A stretch of DNA of 64,000 nt from assembly GCA_037176885.1 (NCBI GenBank), contig JAWWNJ010000116.1, positions 124,001-188,000 on the forward strand. The letters are read 5' to 3'. The DNA is from Favolaschia claudopus (lineage: Eukaryota > Basidiomycota > Agaricomycetes > Agaricales > Mycenaceae). Both the position numbers and the translations under genes were made by a program. Under the pieces are notes generated by a model. It did not search any database, was not told the DNA's origin, and saw nothing but the letters and a program-made list of their open reading frames with translations. Positions within the stretch are counted from its first letter, which is position 1; each line of letters starts with the position of its first letter. Shown piece after piece: positions 20,206 through 31,364 of the stretch.

Positions 20206-20560
20206 AGGGCAGCTATCAAGCTGCGGCTCTAGCTTCCGCTGTGCCCACTCTGGAAGAAAGTCAATATTATGGTAGACATGTACCCGGGGAGTTCATGACA
20301 TTAATCTCACAATCAGATGCGTTGAAATACTGCGCTAGAGCTTTTCGCTGAGCGGCCTGCGCTTTGTACGATTACAAAAGTCAATACCCAGACCGTCTGA
20401 AGATGCACAATAGTATCCAGCTTTCATTCCCGCGCATTCTGCAGCGATGTATTGAAGAATTCGAGCCCAAGGAAGTAACATTTGAGTCTGACTGACTCGG
20501 CGGTTGAATCCCCGGCAAGTTCCGAATTTGACAAGCAGGATCAGTCGGAATCGCGAGGAT
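20206..20560 (+). pseudogene. Degenerate coding-like stretch, unidentified
   Basis: In one plus frame the text ALASAVPTLEESQYYGRHVP continues with GEFMTLISQSDALKYCARAF, YDYKSQYPDRLKMHNSIQLS and CIEEFEPKEVTFESD, broken by a few stops. The composition is that of a normal protein and unlike the surrounding noncoding DNA. I cannot assign it to a family. It is probably an exon of a decayed host gene. Confidence 0.35.
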
Positions 20561-20826
20561 CAGAAAGGATCAATTGGCTATGTCTAGCCGAGACATAGCC
20601 AACCACGGTTAATGAGCCGTTTAAGTACAAGCCTGATAGCTGCAATCGTTTGCCGCAGTTTCCGAGGAAATCGGCCTTTTTTTGCGGCCCGAGAAAGGAT
20701 TACAAATTTTTACTTTCCCACACCCTTATATGGTAGTCGAGAGGTGATGAGTGGCACTGTACAAGAGAGGGTGAGACGAGCCTATGCGCAGCCCACTGTA
20801 CTCTTTTCACCAAACTCTGGCTGTGT

Positions 20827-21213
20827 GACGATCTCAGTCATATCTGACTTTACTTAGTTTGCTGCCGATTTGAGCCCCAGATTTATTCAAAAATTGACCA
20901 AAATGACCATCTTCAAGCAGCCATTGCGGGTCCAAAACTGTAGGAATCTAGGTAAAGTAACATATGACTGAGGTCGTATTTGCGAGTACTTTCGACCTAT
21001 GAAGACCGTTTCTCGGTGGGGTGTAGCACTGAAAAGTGCCCTGTTTATAAATCCCTTAAAAAATTCATTACACTCAAATTACTATATATGGTCATGGGGT
21101 AAGTTGCCTAAAAAAGTCATTTCACCCGTATTCCATGTCCAGAACTTTGTTTGCGTCAAAAGACACACTGAATGCCCCAGAACCGCTTGGTGCAGTTTTA
21201 ATGGCGGCCACTG
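20827..21213. mobile_element. Truncated copy of the 29-30 kb foldback element
   Basis: From GACGATCTCAGTCATATCTG to the right terminus GCGGCCACTG it is nearly identical to 29254-30070, but lacks the left arm, the inner MITE and about 35 bases at the centre. The right end is followed by TA (21214-21215), consistent with a Tc1/mariner-type target. Confidence 0.85.
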
Positions 21214-21215
21214 TA

Positions 21216-23286
21216 CATACTACATTGCTTTACTATCTGTACTTTACTACTGACTACTAGAATATATGACTTTACTTAGTTGCAATACAAATCACCAAAC
21301 ACTATATAATACACCAAACACTATATTATATAGATTGAATTTCTTGATATAGGGTGAGCGCAACCAGTACTGATGACCGGAACCATGTACCTTGCTCGGA
21401 GCCACTCTGACCCCATGAATTTCACCCAGTTTGAGAGTGAATTTCAGAGAGTTCCACCTCGGCTAAAATTGCAATTTTTCAACGATTCCAGGCGACTTGA
21501 TTCAACCAATTTTCAAGTGGATTTCACGTAGTTGAAATCCAGGTATCCCAAGCCAAATTCATGCACTTTCATTCACCCAATAACAAGGTGATATTCACGT
21601 AGCTCAGCATGGCATACAGGAAGTACGTGAATCAGGTACCTGAATTTCCAACCACGTGAATCTCTTGAAAATTCGTTGAATCGTGAATTTCATGCAACGG
21701 CTAAGTAAAATTCACGGGGTTTTACAACCACAGTGGAATGCTTTGGAATGGTTTTGAAAGGCCATTGGAGTTATCAGAATTGACGTACTTACATTTCCCG
21801 TAATTTATGATCCCATTGACGCGCCATCACAAGCGGTCGGGAGGGAATAGCAAAGAAGTCCGGCGGAACTATCATAAGTAAGTGGCACACGTGGGAGAAC
21901 ATTTACTGTGAGAACATTTACGGGATAGGCCGGGATCCAGTTTTGCCAGAGGCGCCCAGCCAATTTGCGCGTGTCCTTGGCGTGTCCCATGGAAATCCAA
22001 GGCCAGGGACACGCCGAGATGTCCGAAAGACAAGACGTGAGAGGCCCATGCTGATTGTCGCCGCTTGAGAGAGGTGACGAGAGAAGCGCTCAACGGTCTT
22101 GTTTGTGAAGATAAATTCGAACAGCGGCGCATCAATGTGCGGGAAACACCTCCGCCGAGTCCTAGTACAATACATGTTGTTTAACGGGCGTTGTTTGGTG
22201 CAGTATAGATTGAGAACGAAAGAAATCATTCGTGTTCGGACCGCGGAGCTTCGGAAACCGTTGACGAGGCCATTGACATAACATCACGGCTATGTCCGGT
22301 GCGTGTCCCAGCTCATTCTAAATATCAACTAACTGTTGCTTTTCAAAGCGAAAACCAAAATTATAGAGCCGAAACAGCGAGAATGGCTTCTGAGTCTGCC
22401 GCAGGGGTTTGCCCTTCTGCAGGCCGGAAAGAGCATGAATTTTTTTTTTGCGCGACTGGGGATTTGGCCGCGGGAACGATTAATAAATGTGCTTAAGTAA
22501 GGTGCGGAGATCCCACGCTCTCTATCTTAGCCGGGGCCCGATTTTGCAGTTTTCGAATCTTTTTCCCTGTTTTGCTTTTTATCTTTACAATGAGGCTGGT
22601 GGAATACTCTACTGACATCTAGCACCTCAAATCCACCAAAAACCTGCTCAGATGGCCAAGAGCGGTCAAAAATCCCCCCGTCCAAGACTTATTGCCATAA
22701 CGAGTAGTGAGTAAGCAGCATCATGGTGCGAACTTCTTTTGGCATGATCACTCACGGCAAGGATTACCAAGATAGGGGTACCTCCGATCAAGTAACTACG
22801 AAACACAGTCAACTACAAGGTCAACTATTAGGGTTACTCCGGCAGCGGAGCAGGATCTGGATTTGATGGGATTTGGATTTGATGGTGGAACTGATGTCTG
22901 TATGTAACATAGTCCGCGGAATGTCCGACGTTAGCCGCCGTTGTGTTTGCAACATGCCTGCTCGTCGGCGACGACGACGAGCTCCTTCATTGACCCCATT
23001 GCTTGCCTCCAGAACGGCGCACTTTTTGAAACGGGGTGCTTTGATTACTATATGTTGCCTGCCCAATTTTGTTGCTATAGCAGACCTCTTAAGTGCCAGC
23101 GCAGGCACGGCGGGGAAATGGAGCAAGATGGCGGGAAAAATGCCGACGAGACAATGCGCTGGCAGTTTGGCGGGAACAGTCCCGTCATCAGTTGGCAACG
23201 GTGACTGATTGGTGACTGATCGTCACCCATCAGCTCCAAATCCCATCAAATCCAAATCCAAATAGTCATTTTTTACCTTCACCACC
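21216..23286. other. No gene recognised; degenerate motifs
   Basis: Words like GTGAATTTCAC recur between about 21415 and 21720, and GAGAACATTTAC is duplicated near 21896-21920. A short inverted repeat (GGATTTGATGGGATTTGG) links 22859-22884 and 23236-23263. None defines an element. Confidence 0.4.
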
Positions 23287-26200
23287 ATGCCCTCCAAAAG
23301 ACCAAGATCACCGGAAGCGGCCTCTCCTCAAAAAAACAGCGCAAGAATGCCGATAGCCTGAGCATTAACATCACGCCCAGGCTGATACCAATGGCGAAGT
23401 TTCTAAATGCCCCCTACAATGTTGTCGGAGATGCCCCGCCGTGCCATCGAGTTCGGCCACCACCTCAAACTGCCCGCCACTATTTCAATCCCAAGGAAGT
23501 CATTCTGGACCAACCTCTGGATGAAAAGGGCTATTATAGACAAGTGCCGTGTTGACGGAGTGTCATACACAGTGAGAATCATTCGCGCTCTTTTTTCTCG
23601 GGACGGGATATTTATCTGGACCACTTTGTAGGCCGGAGATGTGGTTTCAGTAGCCGCTGGCGAAGATGGTAGTATCCCTAAGCGCAGAAGAGGGAAAAAT
23701 GCCCCAAAAAGTTAGCTAAAGACAAAGACTGGCAAGTCGGTTGGAGTAGTAGCTCGCCAGCTGTCTAATGGAGGGCTAGGTTCTGTCAAATCGCATATTT
23801 CCCTCACAACAGTGGAACTGGCATCGAACTCTCCAGGACGGCCCAAAACGGCACATGTCCAATGGTTTGAAAAAGGCACATACGTCCTTGAACTCGGGCA
23901 TATCACATGCTAATTTTGCACTAGCTCCGTCAACTGCGCTAGCGGAGGCCGCCAGGGAGGACGAGCTCTGCTTTCTTTCTTCTTGTGATGAAATTCCAGT
24001 GGAAGTCCATCATAGGAAAGCACGCAGTCCAGTTTCTAAGCCCAGATCAAGAGCCTGGCTCTGAGTGTGATGGACGCTTTTTTTGCAGGTGCGAAGCAAG
24101 CAGCCAGGAAAGAACGTGTTTCCTTAATATTTCAGATTAACATATGAAGGCGCTTTCACATTCACGGATCAATTCAGCATTCAAAGACGCCCGTGAACTG
24201 TTGAATGAAGCTCCGTCTCACAAGCCGTGGCCCCTTGCTGCGCACTCAAATCAAAACTTGAGGCTATGAATACTCCCAATTTTGATGTGCCGGATAGTGC
24301 GCTCTATCAAGGATGTCGTTATCACCTATGGGACTTCGTATACATGGAGAGAAGTCTGGGTAACTGCGTTGATCCCGAAGGTTGCTTTGAATTGAATCAA
24401 ATTATTGGCATCACTCCCAAACGACAACAGCTTCGCATTCGTCGATTTCATCGCCACCCCAATGACCCGGTTCGACTTCTACTTGGATTGCCCTAGTCGT
24501 TACATAATTCCAATGCTTTTTTCACAGAGGCGGCTTTGTCCCAGCTCTCAGCTCGAGTCTAGGAGAGTGGAGGATGTGCGTGGGGCTTTTCTATATCATC
24601 GAGACTGAGTCGATGGAAGACCGTGTAAATTGGACAAACTCTCACCTGACCATTTTTACATGGATATCTTGCGTCAAACCCGTACAGGGGGGCATAGGAT
24701 CTTTCAACCATCTTTTGCTGCACATTGCGCAGAAATCGAGCTAATCAACAAACGTCAAGCTCTATCTATGCTGGACCTGTGCTGCGGTACTACTTTTTTT
24801 TATTCTCTCTGACACATAAACTCAATCGCAAGCCAGGGGCTGGCGGACTCTCCCAAGGTTTCAGTAACACAAAGTTGTTCGACATTGCCTGTGCGGTCGA
24901 CACCGATGAATCCGCAGGTTGCATCATTCAAGTGCGCAACTCCTTTCCATTTGCTAGGAACTGGATACGGTATACGCCAAGATTCCTTTTCTAACCACAC
25001 ATCTTAGCGCCAACCATCGCAACGCTGTCTGCGCTGACATCAACGAGTTTTTAAAGTTCTCCGCGAACCGAAAGTCTGGAAAATCACCCCAGTTCATGGA
25101 GAACGCAAATGGGGAAAGAATACCAAGTGCTTCGATACCTCGGCTTACAAACCTAGGAATCCTGTGCGCAGGCAAGTACTTTCGAGATGTCCCGGGGAAG
25201 AACTAAGTCAAACCCAGGAACTCCATGCGGAAGCTTCAGTCGCTGTAATACATTCAAAGTTTGTCCCTCAGTCCTTGGCTCCCAAACTCAATTTATTAAC
25301 GACCATAGCACGACGACGACGTCAGGTACGAGTTTGAAAAAGAGCCTGAGACCGCTTTCATCAGTTCCGATATAGGAACTTTCTACCCTTAACAATGTTG
25401 AGTTTCGCAGATACCATTCCTGCCCGCTTATGTTTTCTCGGAAAACGTAGTGGGTAACGATTGACCACTCTGTTTGAGGACTATCTCACAGGCTTGCCAA
25501 TCAAAATGCTATGCTGAAAGCAATATGGCCGTGGGCTCATGGATATAGGGTACCAAGTGAGAATTGGCATTGTCAATGCTGCCCAACTCGGTAGCCCGCC
25601 AGAATAGATATCGGGTGGTAGTGTTGGCCGCAAGGCGTGGTCTCATCCTTCCAGACCTGCCACTCCCAACACATGCGGCCCAGAGACCACCCAATTACAC
25701 GGTGTCAATGACAGAAGAAAGCCTCCATGTGCTGTGCGGGCCGAGTACTTCTCTATCCCCGCATCCTGGTGTCACCATTCAGATGCCATTGGAGATATGG
25801 TGGGTTTGTACCAGTCGTAAAACGCTATAGAACTACTAACGTCGACAAAGCCTCCATTTCATTGGTAAGGGCCAGGAACGCATTTAATTATTGCTTACAG
25901 CTGAGAAATAGGAAGGTGCCTGGAGCACGCAAGCAGAAAGAGGGAGCTCCCCAATTCGATGCTACGCAATGCCGGGTCGGATACGAGCAACCTATTGAGT
26001 ATCCAGTGGCCCCCTTTACTTCCTATCAGGCAGGGATGCGAGGCAATGGCTGCAAAACCCTCTCCCTACCATTACACAGGTGGTGCCAGTCTAGGTGTGG
26101 TTGCGTATAACAGCGCAGATACCGTGATCCCTCTTGCGGACTACAAAGGTAACAGAACAACCTGCCGCTAAAGCACTACTAACAAGGCGCAGATGTTCCC

Positions 26201-26691
26201 GCCAAGCATTGGGCAAAGATCTCACAGAAATATAAAGCCCCTGCAGACCGCAAGAATTGTGGTTCGCTCGCACCGATCCGAATGGAAAATTTCATACTGT
26301 GATGACCTCAATGAAGCCTGATTCTCTAGGAAGACGCGTGCTGCACCCGACGGTAAGAGCGGTTCATAAATAGCGAATGAAGCTAACAGATGGTCAAGCA
26401 ATCACGACCTTTTACATTGGCCGAAGTTAAACGCGCACAAGGCTTCGAGGATGGTTACATACTGAGATACAAACGAAGGGTAAACCGACGATGCTCGGAC
26501 AAGGGGCAGGTACATCAGGTACCTTCAATTATTTTGGAATCCTAGCTCTCTGCTGAAGTCAGCTAAGCTTTATCGACAAGTAGGGAATGCAGGTTCCAGT
26601 GCAGCTAGCGGAAGGTGTAGCACAATCCGTTATAAGGGCTATGATCGAATCATCGAAGAGGGCTAAAACTCGTCACTCGGGCTACTTATGA
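23287..26691 (+). pseudogene. DNMT1-type DNA (cytosine-5) methyltransferase gene, decayed
   Basis: DNMT1-type enzymes add methyl groups to cytosine, mainly for silencing. The start MPSKRPRSPEAASPQK is followed by FNPKEVILDQPLDEKGYYR, then a first BAH region (VDGVSYTV, GDVVSVAAGEDG, KTAHVQWFEKGTY, LSSCDEIPVE, IIGKHAVQF), a second BAH region (YHLWDFVYM, QIIGI, LRIRRFHR), methyltransferase motif I split by an intron (MLDLCCG, then AGGLSQGFSN and CAVDTDESAG), GYQVRIGIVNAAQLG, RYRVVVLAARRG followed by LPTHA, FHTVMTSMKPDSLGRRVLHP, FTLAEVKRAQGFEDGYI, and the C-terminal YRQVGNA and VPVQLAEGVAQSV. Several introns remain, so this is not a retrocopy. Single-base frameshifts occur at about 24001 and 26608, with more near 25600, and no intact Pro-Cys-Gln catalytic motif can be read near 25160. 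It cannot encode an active enzyme. Confidence 0.88.
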
Positions 26692-26795
26692 TGGGGAAGC
26701 TTGCTTCCTCATTGCTAGCGTGTAGCTTAGCAATAGTATATATCTACTACAATTGACTCTGGACAAACATCAATCAAGTGGGTTCCAGGAACACC
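26692..26795. other. Short intergenic stretch with palindromic GGGGAAGCTTGCTTCC
   Basis: The palindromic word at about 26694 also occurs near 32257 and 44548. Its role is unknown. Confidence 0.35.
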
Positions 26796-27310
26796 GGAAT
26801 GCTGCGAGCTCGTGCTGAGGGAGGGAGAAAAATGGATGATATATTTATGATTGCGGTGAGGGGTGATGTGACCCTCGCAGCGAGCGCTCTCGGGCCGGAA
26901 CCCAGCAAGCCGAGGGAGGAGGGGTTGCCGGGACAGCGAGGAAGGTGTGCTGAGGCAAGAGAGCAAGAAAACGGGTGCGGCTAGAGAGCATCGTCGCCGC
27001 GCCAAACCAATCCCGGGGCCACAACCATGGAGGTTGGTTGAATAAGCGGAGGGTCGGAGAGAAGGCGTTTGCTCAACGCCACGATGACATCAGGTGGTGT
27101 GTCAATGTAAGGTTTGAAGCAGTCGGAAGTCCGACGGCCCAGGCGCTGAATGTCGAGGTCGGAGAGACCAATGAGTCGAGCCCAAGTGGCAGCGCCACGG
27201 CAAAAACTATGGCCTGAATATCCCAACGATGAGATCCCGACATGAGTGAGAAGGGCCTTCAGACAGTCGATTGAAAAGCTTCCGCGAGAAAGCTCCGAAG
27301 CCTGAATCCA
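26796..27310 (-). pseudogene. Fragment of a second Ngaro-like element: recombinase C-terminus plus one B repeat
   Basis: On the minus strand this reads IDCLKALLTHVGISSLG, GHSFCRGAATWARL, LSDLDIQRLGRR and YIDTPPDV, clearly the recombinase C-terminus of the 13.9-18.3 kb element, followed by its spacer and one B repeat ending at 26796. Compared with the intact copy, the H-x-x-R arginine is Cys, the Trp of LGRW is Arg, and LYID is PYID, so it is inactive. No A2 or B2 repeat follows, and the 5' side is cut at about 27310. Confidence 0.88.
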
Positions 27311-27463
27311 CGAAGACCTACAACACACCTGATGGACACGATGTTGTGAAGCAAATCTCGTACAAGCATTAGTTTCAGTACCTCGGGAAGAGCGGGATTG
27401 AGTCGTGCGCTGCCGAGGTCGTTGAGTGGCGGGAGGTGTGGGGAGGGCATAATTATTGAGGGT

Positions 27464-28000
27464 CTAAACCGGCTTAGAGGGTATTAAACAGAAAGTCATG
27501 TGCATTCTTTTACCTGGAGCACCCGAGACGCGTTTGATTGCGAATGGTTTTGAGTATGGGGAGGTTCTACAGTAGATCAGAAACATAGATAGTATTAGAA
27601 AAAACAGCAACGCACCGTTATCAATATCCATCTGATATTCCTTCGCTCTGCGCTCGTTGAGACGTCTCGCTTGCTGACCTCGAACGCGGGAAGCATTCGG
27701 CGGAGGACGTGGAAGAGCATTTTCTCCTCGTTCTTGACGTTCGCGTTCTATACGGCGCCGTTGAGCAGCGGATCGCGCGCTAGAAGCCGAAGGAGCTGCT
27801 GTGGATTTTTCACTGTTACCACCGAGACAGCCAGTGTTTGGATTGGGAACACGACGGCGGTGCGGGCTCCCTTCTGCGTTGATGCGTATGTCTCTCAAAA
27901 CTTGGCGCTCAGCTTGATGATGTCGGCGAGGGGTAGAAGGAGGAGTTAGGAGATTCCTAGTTGAGCAGTGAGCACAGATAATACAGAGCGCGAAGGACAC
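27464..28000 (-). CDS. Arginine-rich hypothetical protein fragment, possibly Helitron N-terminal region
   Basis: The frame reads SSARSAAQRRRIERERQERG and RRLNERRAKEYQMDIDN, followed by a GT-AG intron and NLPILKTIRNQTRLGCSR. The basic, Arg/Glu-rich composition with repeated short helices resembles the poorly conserved N-terminal extensions of Helitron polyproteins in mushrooms, but no diagnostic domain is present. It starts MSFALCIICAHC, but the true start is uncertain. No Rep domain follows. It could equally be an unrelated host gene piece. Confidence 0.3.
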   Translation of the reverse strand: MSFALCIICAHCSTRNLLTPPSTPRRHHQAERQVLRDIRINAEGSPHRRRVPNPNTGCLGGNSEKSTAAPSASSARSAAQRRRIERERQERGENALPRPPPNASRVRGQQARRLNERRAKEYQMDIDNGALLFFLILSMFLIYCRTSPYSKPFAIKRVSGAPGKRMHMTFCLIPSKPV

Positions 28001-28335
28001 ACATCAAGCTTGAGGTAGATTGGGGGACGAAATTTTGCACGAAGTTGGTTCGGATTTTCACACAAGGTAGAGGTTAGAAAGTAACGATATATGCATCTTC
28101 TAGTCTACGGAGCGGCGACGGCGTCAAACGTGTTGAGCTGAGCGGACGGCGGTGGAGTGTGGAGTGTGGAGCAAGAGTTGGTGGCGGTGTCTCGGATGTT
28201 TGGCGGCGACCTCCGGCCAGCAAAATCTCACCATCTCAACAGTACGCTCCACTCTGACAGTTAACCAGGACACCCCACGGGGTCTCTTACATAGATATGG
28301 GATCAAAAATATGATTTGTATGCCGGAGTACCGGC

Positions 28336-28602
28336 CTACAGCAGGGGGGAGCTTGTGTAAATTGTTACTGGAATGGCACTCAAATTAACAATGTCAATGT
28401 TGCGCTGTTGTTTGGGGCATAATTCGGCCGGATTCGTTTCTCGCACATAATCTACTGTTGTGAACAAAACTTTACTTATGCCGGGCAATGACGTTCTGAA
28501 GGATGAACCACCAATCAAGTTTTTGACTGGCTTATCATTGTGATAGAATTTCCACTCAGTGCCATAGTCTCTCTCAAAACTAATGGCACCATTAACAAAC
28601 AC
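28336..28602 (-). CDS. Hypothetical 88-residue fragment
   Basis: The frame reads FVNGAISFERDYGTEWKFYH and CPKQQRNIDIVNLSAIPVTI. It looks like real protein rather than chance, but I do not recognise it. Its end coincides with a CAAGCTCCCCCCTGCTGTAG motif that recurs, in the other orientation, at about 61963-62000 beside another short minus-strand frame, suggesting both are tail ends of the same repeat family. Confidence 0.3.
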   Translation of the reverse strand: MFVNGAISFERDYGTEWKFYHNDKPVKNLIGGSSFRTSLPGISKVLFTTVDYVRETNPAELCPKQQRNIDIVNLSAIPVTIYTSSPLL

Positions 28603-28872
28603 CTCGTAGCCTCTACTCCTTATGCCCCCTCGGTGGCCATGCCCACTGCCATCCCGTCCCCCTCTCCACGTTCAGTAGCTCCTTCGCCTATGGCCATTGA
28701 TGCTATTCGACCTGAAAGGGGACGTCGACAACAGACGGCACGGCGAGGCGGTGCAGTGTCTGCGTCAGATTCGCGAATTGACCCCCAAGGCAACCTACTC
28801 TTCCGTGGCGATCCAGGATTTTGAAAGGTCGTCATTCTATGGGGCTTTGGTCTTCGTCGAGGCGACAAATCT

Positions 28873-29011
28873 TGAAGAGGGGGTGATGTCAGGGGATTCC
28901 ACAGCTAGGACGTCCTTTGACTTGGGCAGAAGTTTGGCAGAAGTTCTCTGTCTCCAAGACATCATGCTGTGTGCTCACTTATGTCATATCTTACGTCACC
29001 TCTTGTATATA
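28873..29011 (+). mobile_element. Gypsy-like 3' end: polypurine tract and start of an LTR
   Basis: GAAGAGGGGGTGA directly before TGTCAGGGG (28887) is the usual junction between the end of a Gypsy pol gene, the polypurine tract and the 3' LTR. The upstream frame ends in a Gly-Gly-Asp-like tail. The putative LTR is interrupted after about 120 bases by the element starting at 29012. Without a second LTR this stays tentative. Confidence 0.45.
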
Positions 29012-30070
29012 CAGTGGCTGCAGAAAACAATGCAACAAGGCGTTTCGAGTCATTGACGTGGTCTCTGGGCTCAAACAAAGTGCAGGACATGAAATCTGAG
29101 TGAAATGAAAATTTTTGAGCGAACGACCCAATTACCATATATGGTAATCGAGCCACAGTGAATTTTTTCATGTGTTTTTTTTTTTACAGCGCACTTTTCA
29201 GCGGTGAACCCTACAGCAAAATAAGCATCATAGGATGAAAGTACTCCTAAAGACGATCTCAGTCATATCTGACTTTACTTGGTTTGCTGCCGATTTGAGC
29301 CCGTAATAGTTGCTGTAAGATGGCCATTTTGGCCTACAGCCGTTTTGGACCAATTTTGGACACAATATACGGGTTTTGATTGAGTGGTGCTCGTTCGTTT
29401 GCGCTTACGTCTGTTGACGATTCTGTCATCGGCAAAGCCGGGAGCACCACTTTGTGGGGCGCTGCCGTACCACATCAAGTGCCGCTGGTCCCTTGTTTCG
29501 GCCCTTGCTCGCAAGTCATGGCCGTGTCGAGCTTTGGGCAAATAGCAGCTGAGTCTTAATCCTAAGTTCTGTTAAGCTCCTGTTTTTTCCTGGTGTTCTC
29601 TGGGTGGCGGAAGCAAAACTCAAATTCGGCCGAAGTGGAGCTGGTGATGGGAAGCACAACAAAGGTAAGCACAAACGAGTGAGCACCAGTTGATCAAAAC
29701 CCGTATATTGTTTCCAAAACGGCTGTAAAAATGCCAGATTTATTCAAAAATTGACCAAAATGACCATCTTCAAGCAGCCATTGCGGGTCCAAAACTGTAG
29801 GAATCTAGGTAAAGTAACATATGACTGAGGTCGTATTTGCGAGTACTTTCGACCTATGAAGACCGTTTCTCGGTGGGGTGTAGCACTGAAAAGTGCGCTG
29901 TTTATAAATCCCTTAAAAAATTCATTACACTCAAATTACTATATATGGTCATGGGGTAAGTTGCCTAAAAAAGTCATTTCACCCGTATTCCATGTCCAGA
30001 ACTTTGTTTGCGTCAAAAGACACACTGAATGCCCCAGAACCGCTTGGTGCAGTTTCAATGGCGGCCACTG
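29012..30070. mobile_element. Foldback Tc1/mariner-like element with a second MITE at its centre
   Basis: The left end starts CAGTGGCTGC after TA; the right end finishes GCGGCCACTG. The arms match each other in inverse over several hundred bases with blocks such as CAAACAAAGT-GGACATG and ACCTCAGTCATAT. Near the centre the MITE at 29337-29725 has inserted at a TA. The right flank lacks TA, so its junction has changed. Confidence 0.75.
29337..29725. mobile_element. TA-flanked MITE with TIR CAGCCGTTTTGG
   Basis: The 389-base element has inverted ends of about 60 bases, starting CAGCCGTTTTGG and including ATACGGGTTTTGAT, with TA at 29335-29336 and 29726-29727. The interior is non-coding. The left half of a close relative starts at 37870. 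Confidence 0.9.
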
Positions 30071-30172
30071 GCTGGGGATCTCTGATCCCCAGGTTTGTTA
30101 TCGACTTGGCTCCTGGGCCCTTCTCCCCTTACACAAGCAATCCAGCAGGGGTTAGCGAGGAAGACGTTGGTG

Positions 30173-30196
30173 TTAGGGTTAGGGTTAGGGTTAGGG
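30173..30196 (+). repeat. Interstitial telomere-type repeat, four TTAGGG units
   Basis: Four perfect tandem TTAGGG units lie about 100 bases past the right end of the foldback element. TTAGGG is the common fungal telomere unit. The tract may come from break repair or an old chromosome end. Confidence 0.9.
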
Positions 30197-30640
30197 GAGG
30201 TTCATGTTATTTCTTTGATGTGCCCACCAATTACACAATACCAAGGGTATTCAGGGTATTTGTGGTTGGGGGGTGAGCCGGGCAAGATATCTTTATATTC
30301 GGTCATTGTGTCACTCTATGTCACATAGTGTGACAGATCTCACCGAAAGCTGCGAGGTCTGGCTCTTGTGAGTGCGGCTGCTCTTGCTAAGGAATTTTGC
30401 GGGGGCTGGGACATTTAGTCATGGAATATGAGCGTCATGGGAGCTTAAGATGTTGATTAACAACTCCAAGAAACTTCTCTGGTCGACTCTTACAGGTTCA
30501 TGTTTGGCAGTGTGTTTGTGAATTCAAATATTTGTTCGTTGAAGCACTGGGGTTATCATAGTTGCAACAATGAGGCCAATAAGAGTTGTGCTTAGAATTC
30601 AAGAATATTATACAATTACATAACCTCATGTACATTAGTC

Positions 30641-31315
30641 ATGACGATCATTGATTCTCTCACCATCTCGACACCGCACGTCGCTGCCCCGGACTTGATA
30701 TCCAACAGGTTATGGGCCTATAGCTCGCTACGCATTGAATATCTACCTAGGACGACCCTTTTTTATTGTTTCAGCACCCGGTTTCGAACCAATCTCTTTG
30801 TCTGTCGTTCACTGCATCTCGACGAGTCGGCGACGACGACCATCTTAAAGGATCGGATATCGAAATTCGAAGGAGCGGAGAATTACATGGAAGGAGCGTC
30901 TTACCTTTCATGCACGAAAAGGTACACCAGTTTTTCGTACCGATACTTCTTTAGCTCCTGTTGACTAATCCAGGAAATACAGTTGGGTGTCGGCGACAAA
31001 ATCAAGGTAATCGTTGACCGCGACCAGAAGTCAGTTCAAAAAATCGAAAGCGGGGACCTTGTTACTATCATTGAGTGCATATGCGCCGGTGGAACAGCTC
31101 TTCATCCATCGGATACTTTTGAAATGAAACGTCGAGAACTGTACATGGAGAAAGATTTTTTGCTTCGGCCACAGCTGCGCGTCTGGACTATCCAGGCGAT
31201 TGGCGCCTTCTCATTCTTGATGGTCACAATTCACACTGTCACTGGCCATTCGTGTATCTTGCTCAAAAGCATCGTATTCTCATCTTGTATCTCCCGTCTC
31301 ATACTGTATGTACGC
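30641..31315 (+). pseudogene. pogo/Fot1-like (DDE) transposase fragment
   Basis: The clearest part is LGVGDKIKVIVDRDQKSVQK with VTIIECICAGGTALHPS, then in a second frame DWRLLILDGHNSH with HRILILYLPSHT. This is the DDE core of pogo-type transposases, which cut and paste Tc1/mariner-class DNA; the Asp of LDGHNSH is one catalytic residue. A frameshift lies between the two parts near 31150. The N-terminal DNA-binding region is unrecognisable and the end is missing. The many TA-flanked MITEs in this window are the type of DNA such enzymes move. Confidence 0.75.
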
Positions 31316-31364
31316 ATTCATTGCACCTGATCAGGACCTTTTATTGAGCACAGAAAGCAAAGAT

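Noticed and set aside
20574..20602. Perfect 12-bp hairpin (TTGGCTATGTCT) as a terminator or attachment site
   Set aside because: Eukaryotic context, no T run and no gene end nearby; it may be a by-product of an eroded inverted repeat.
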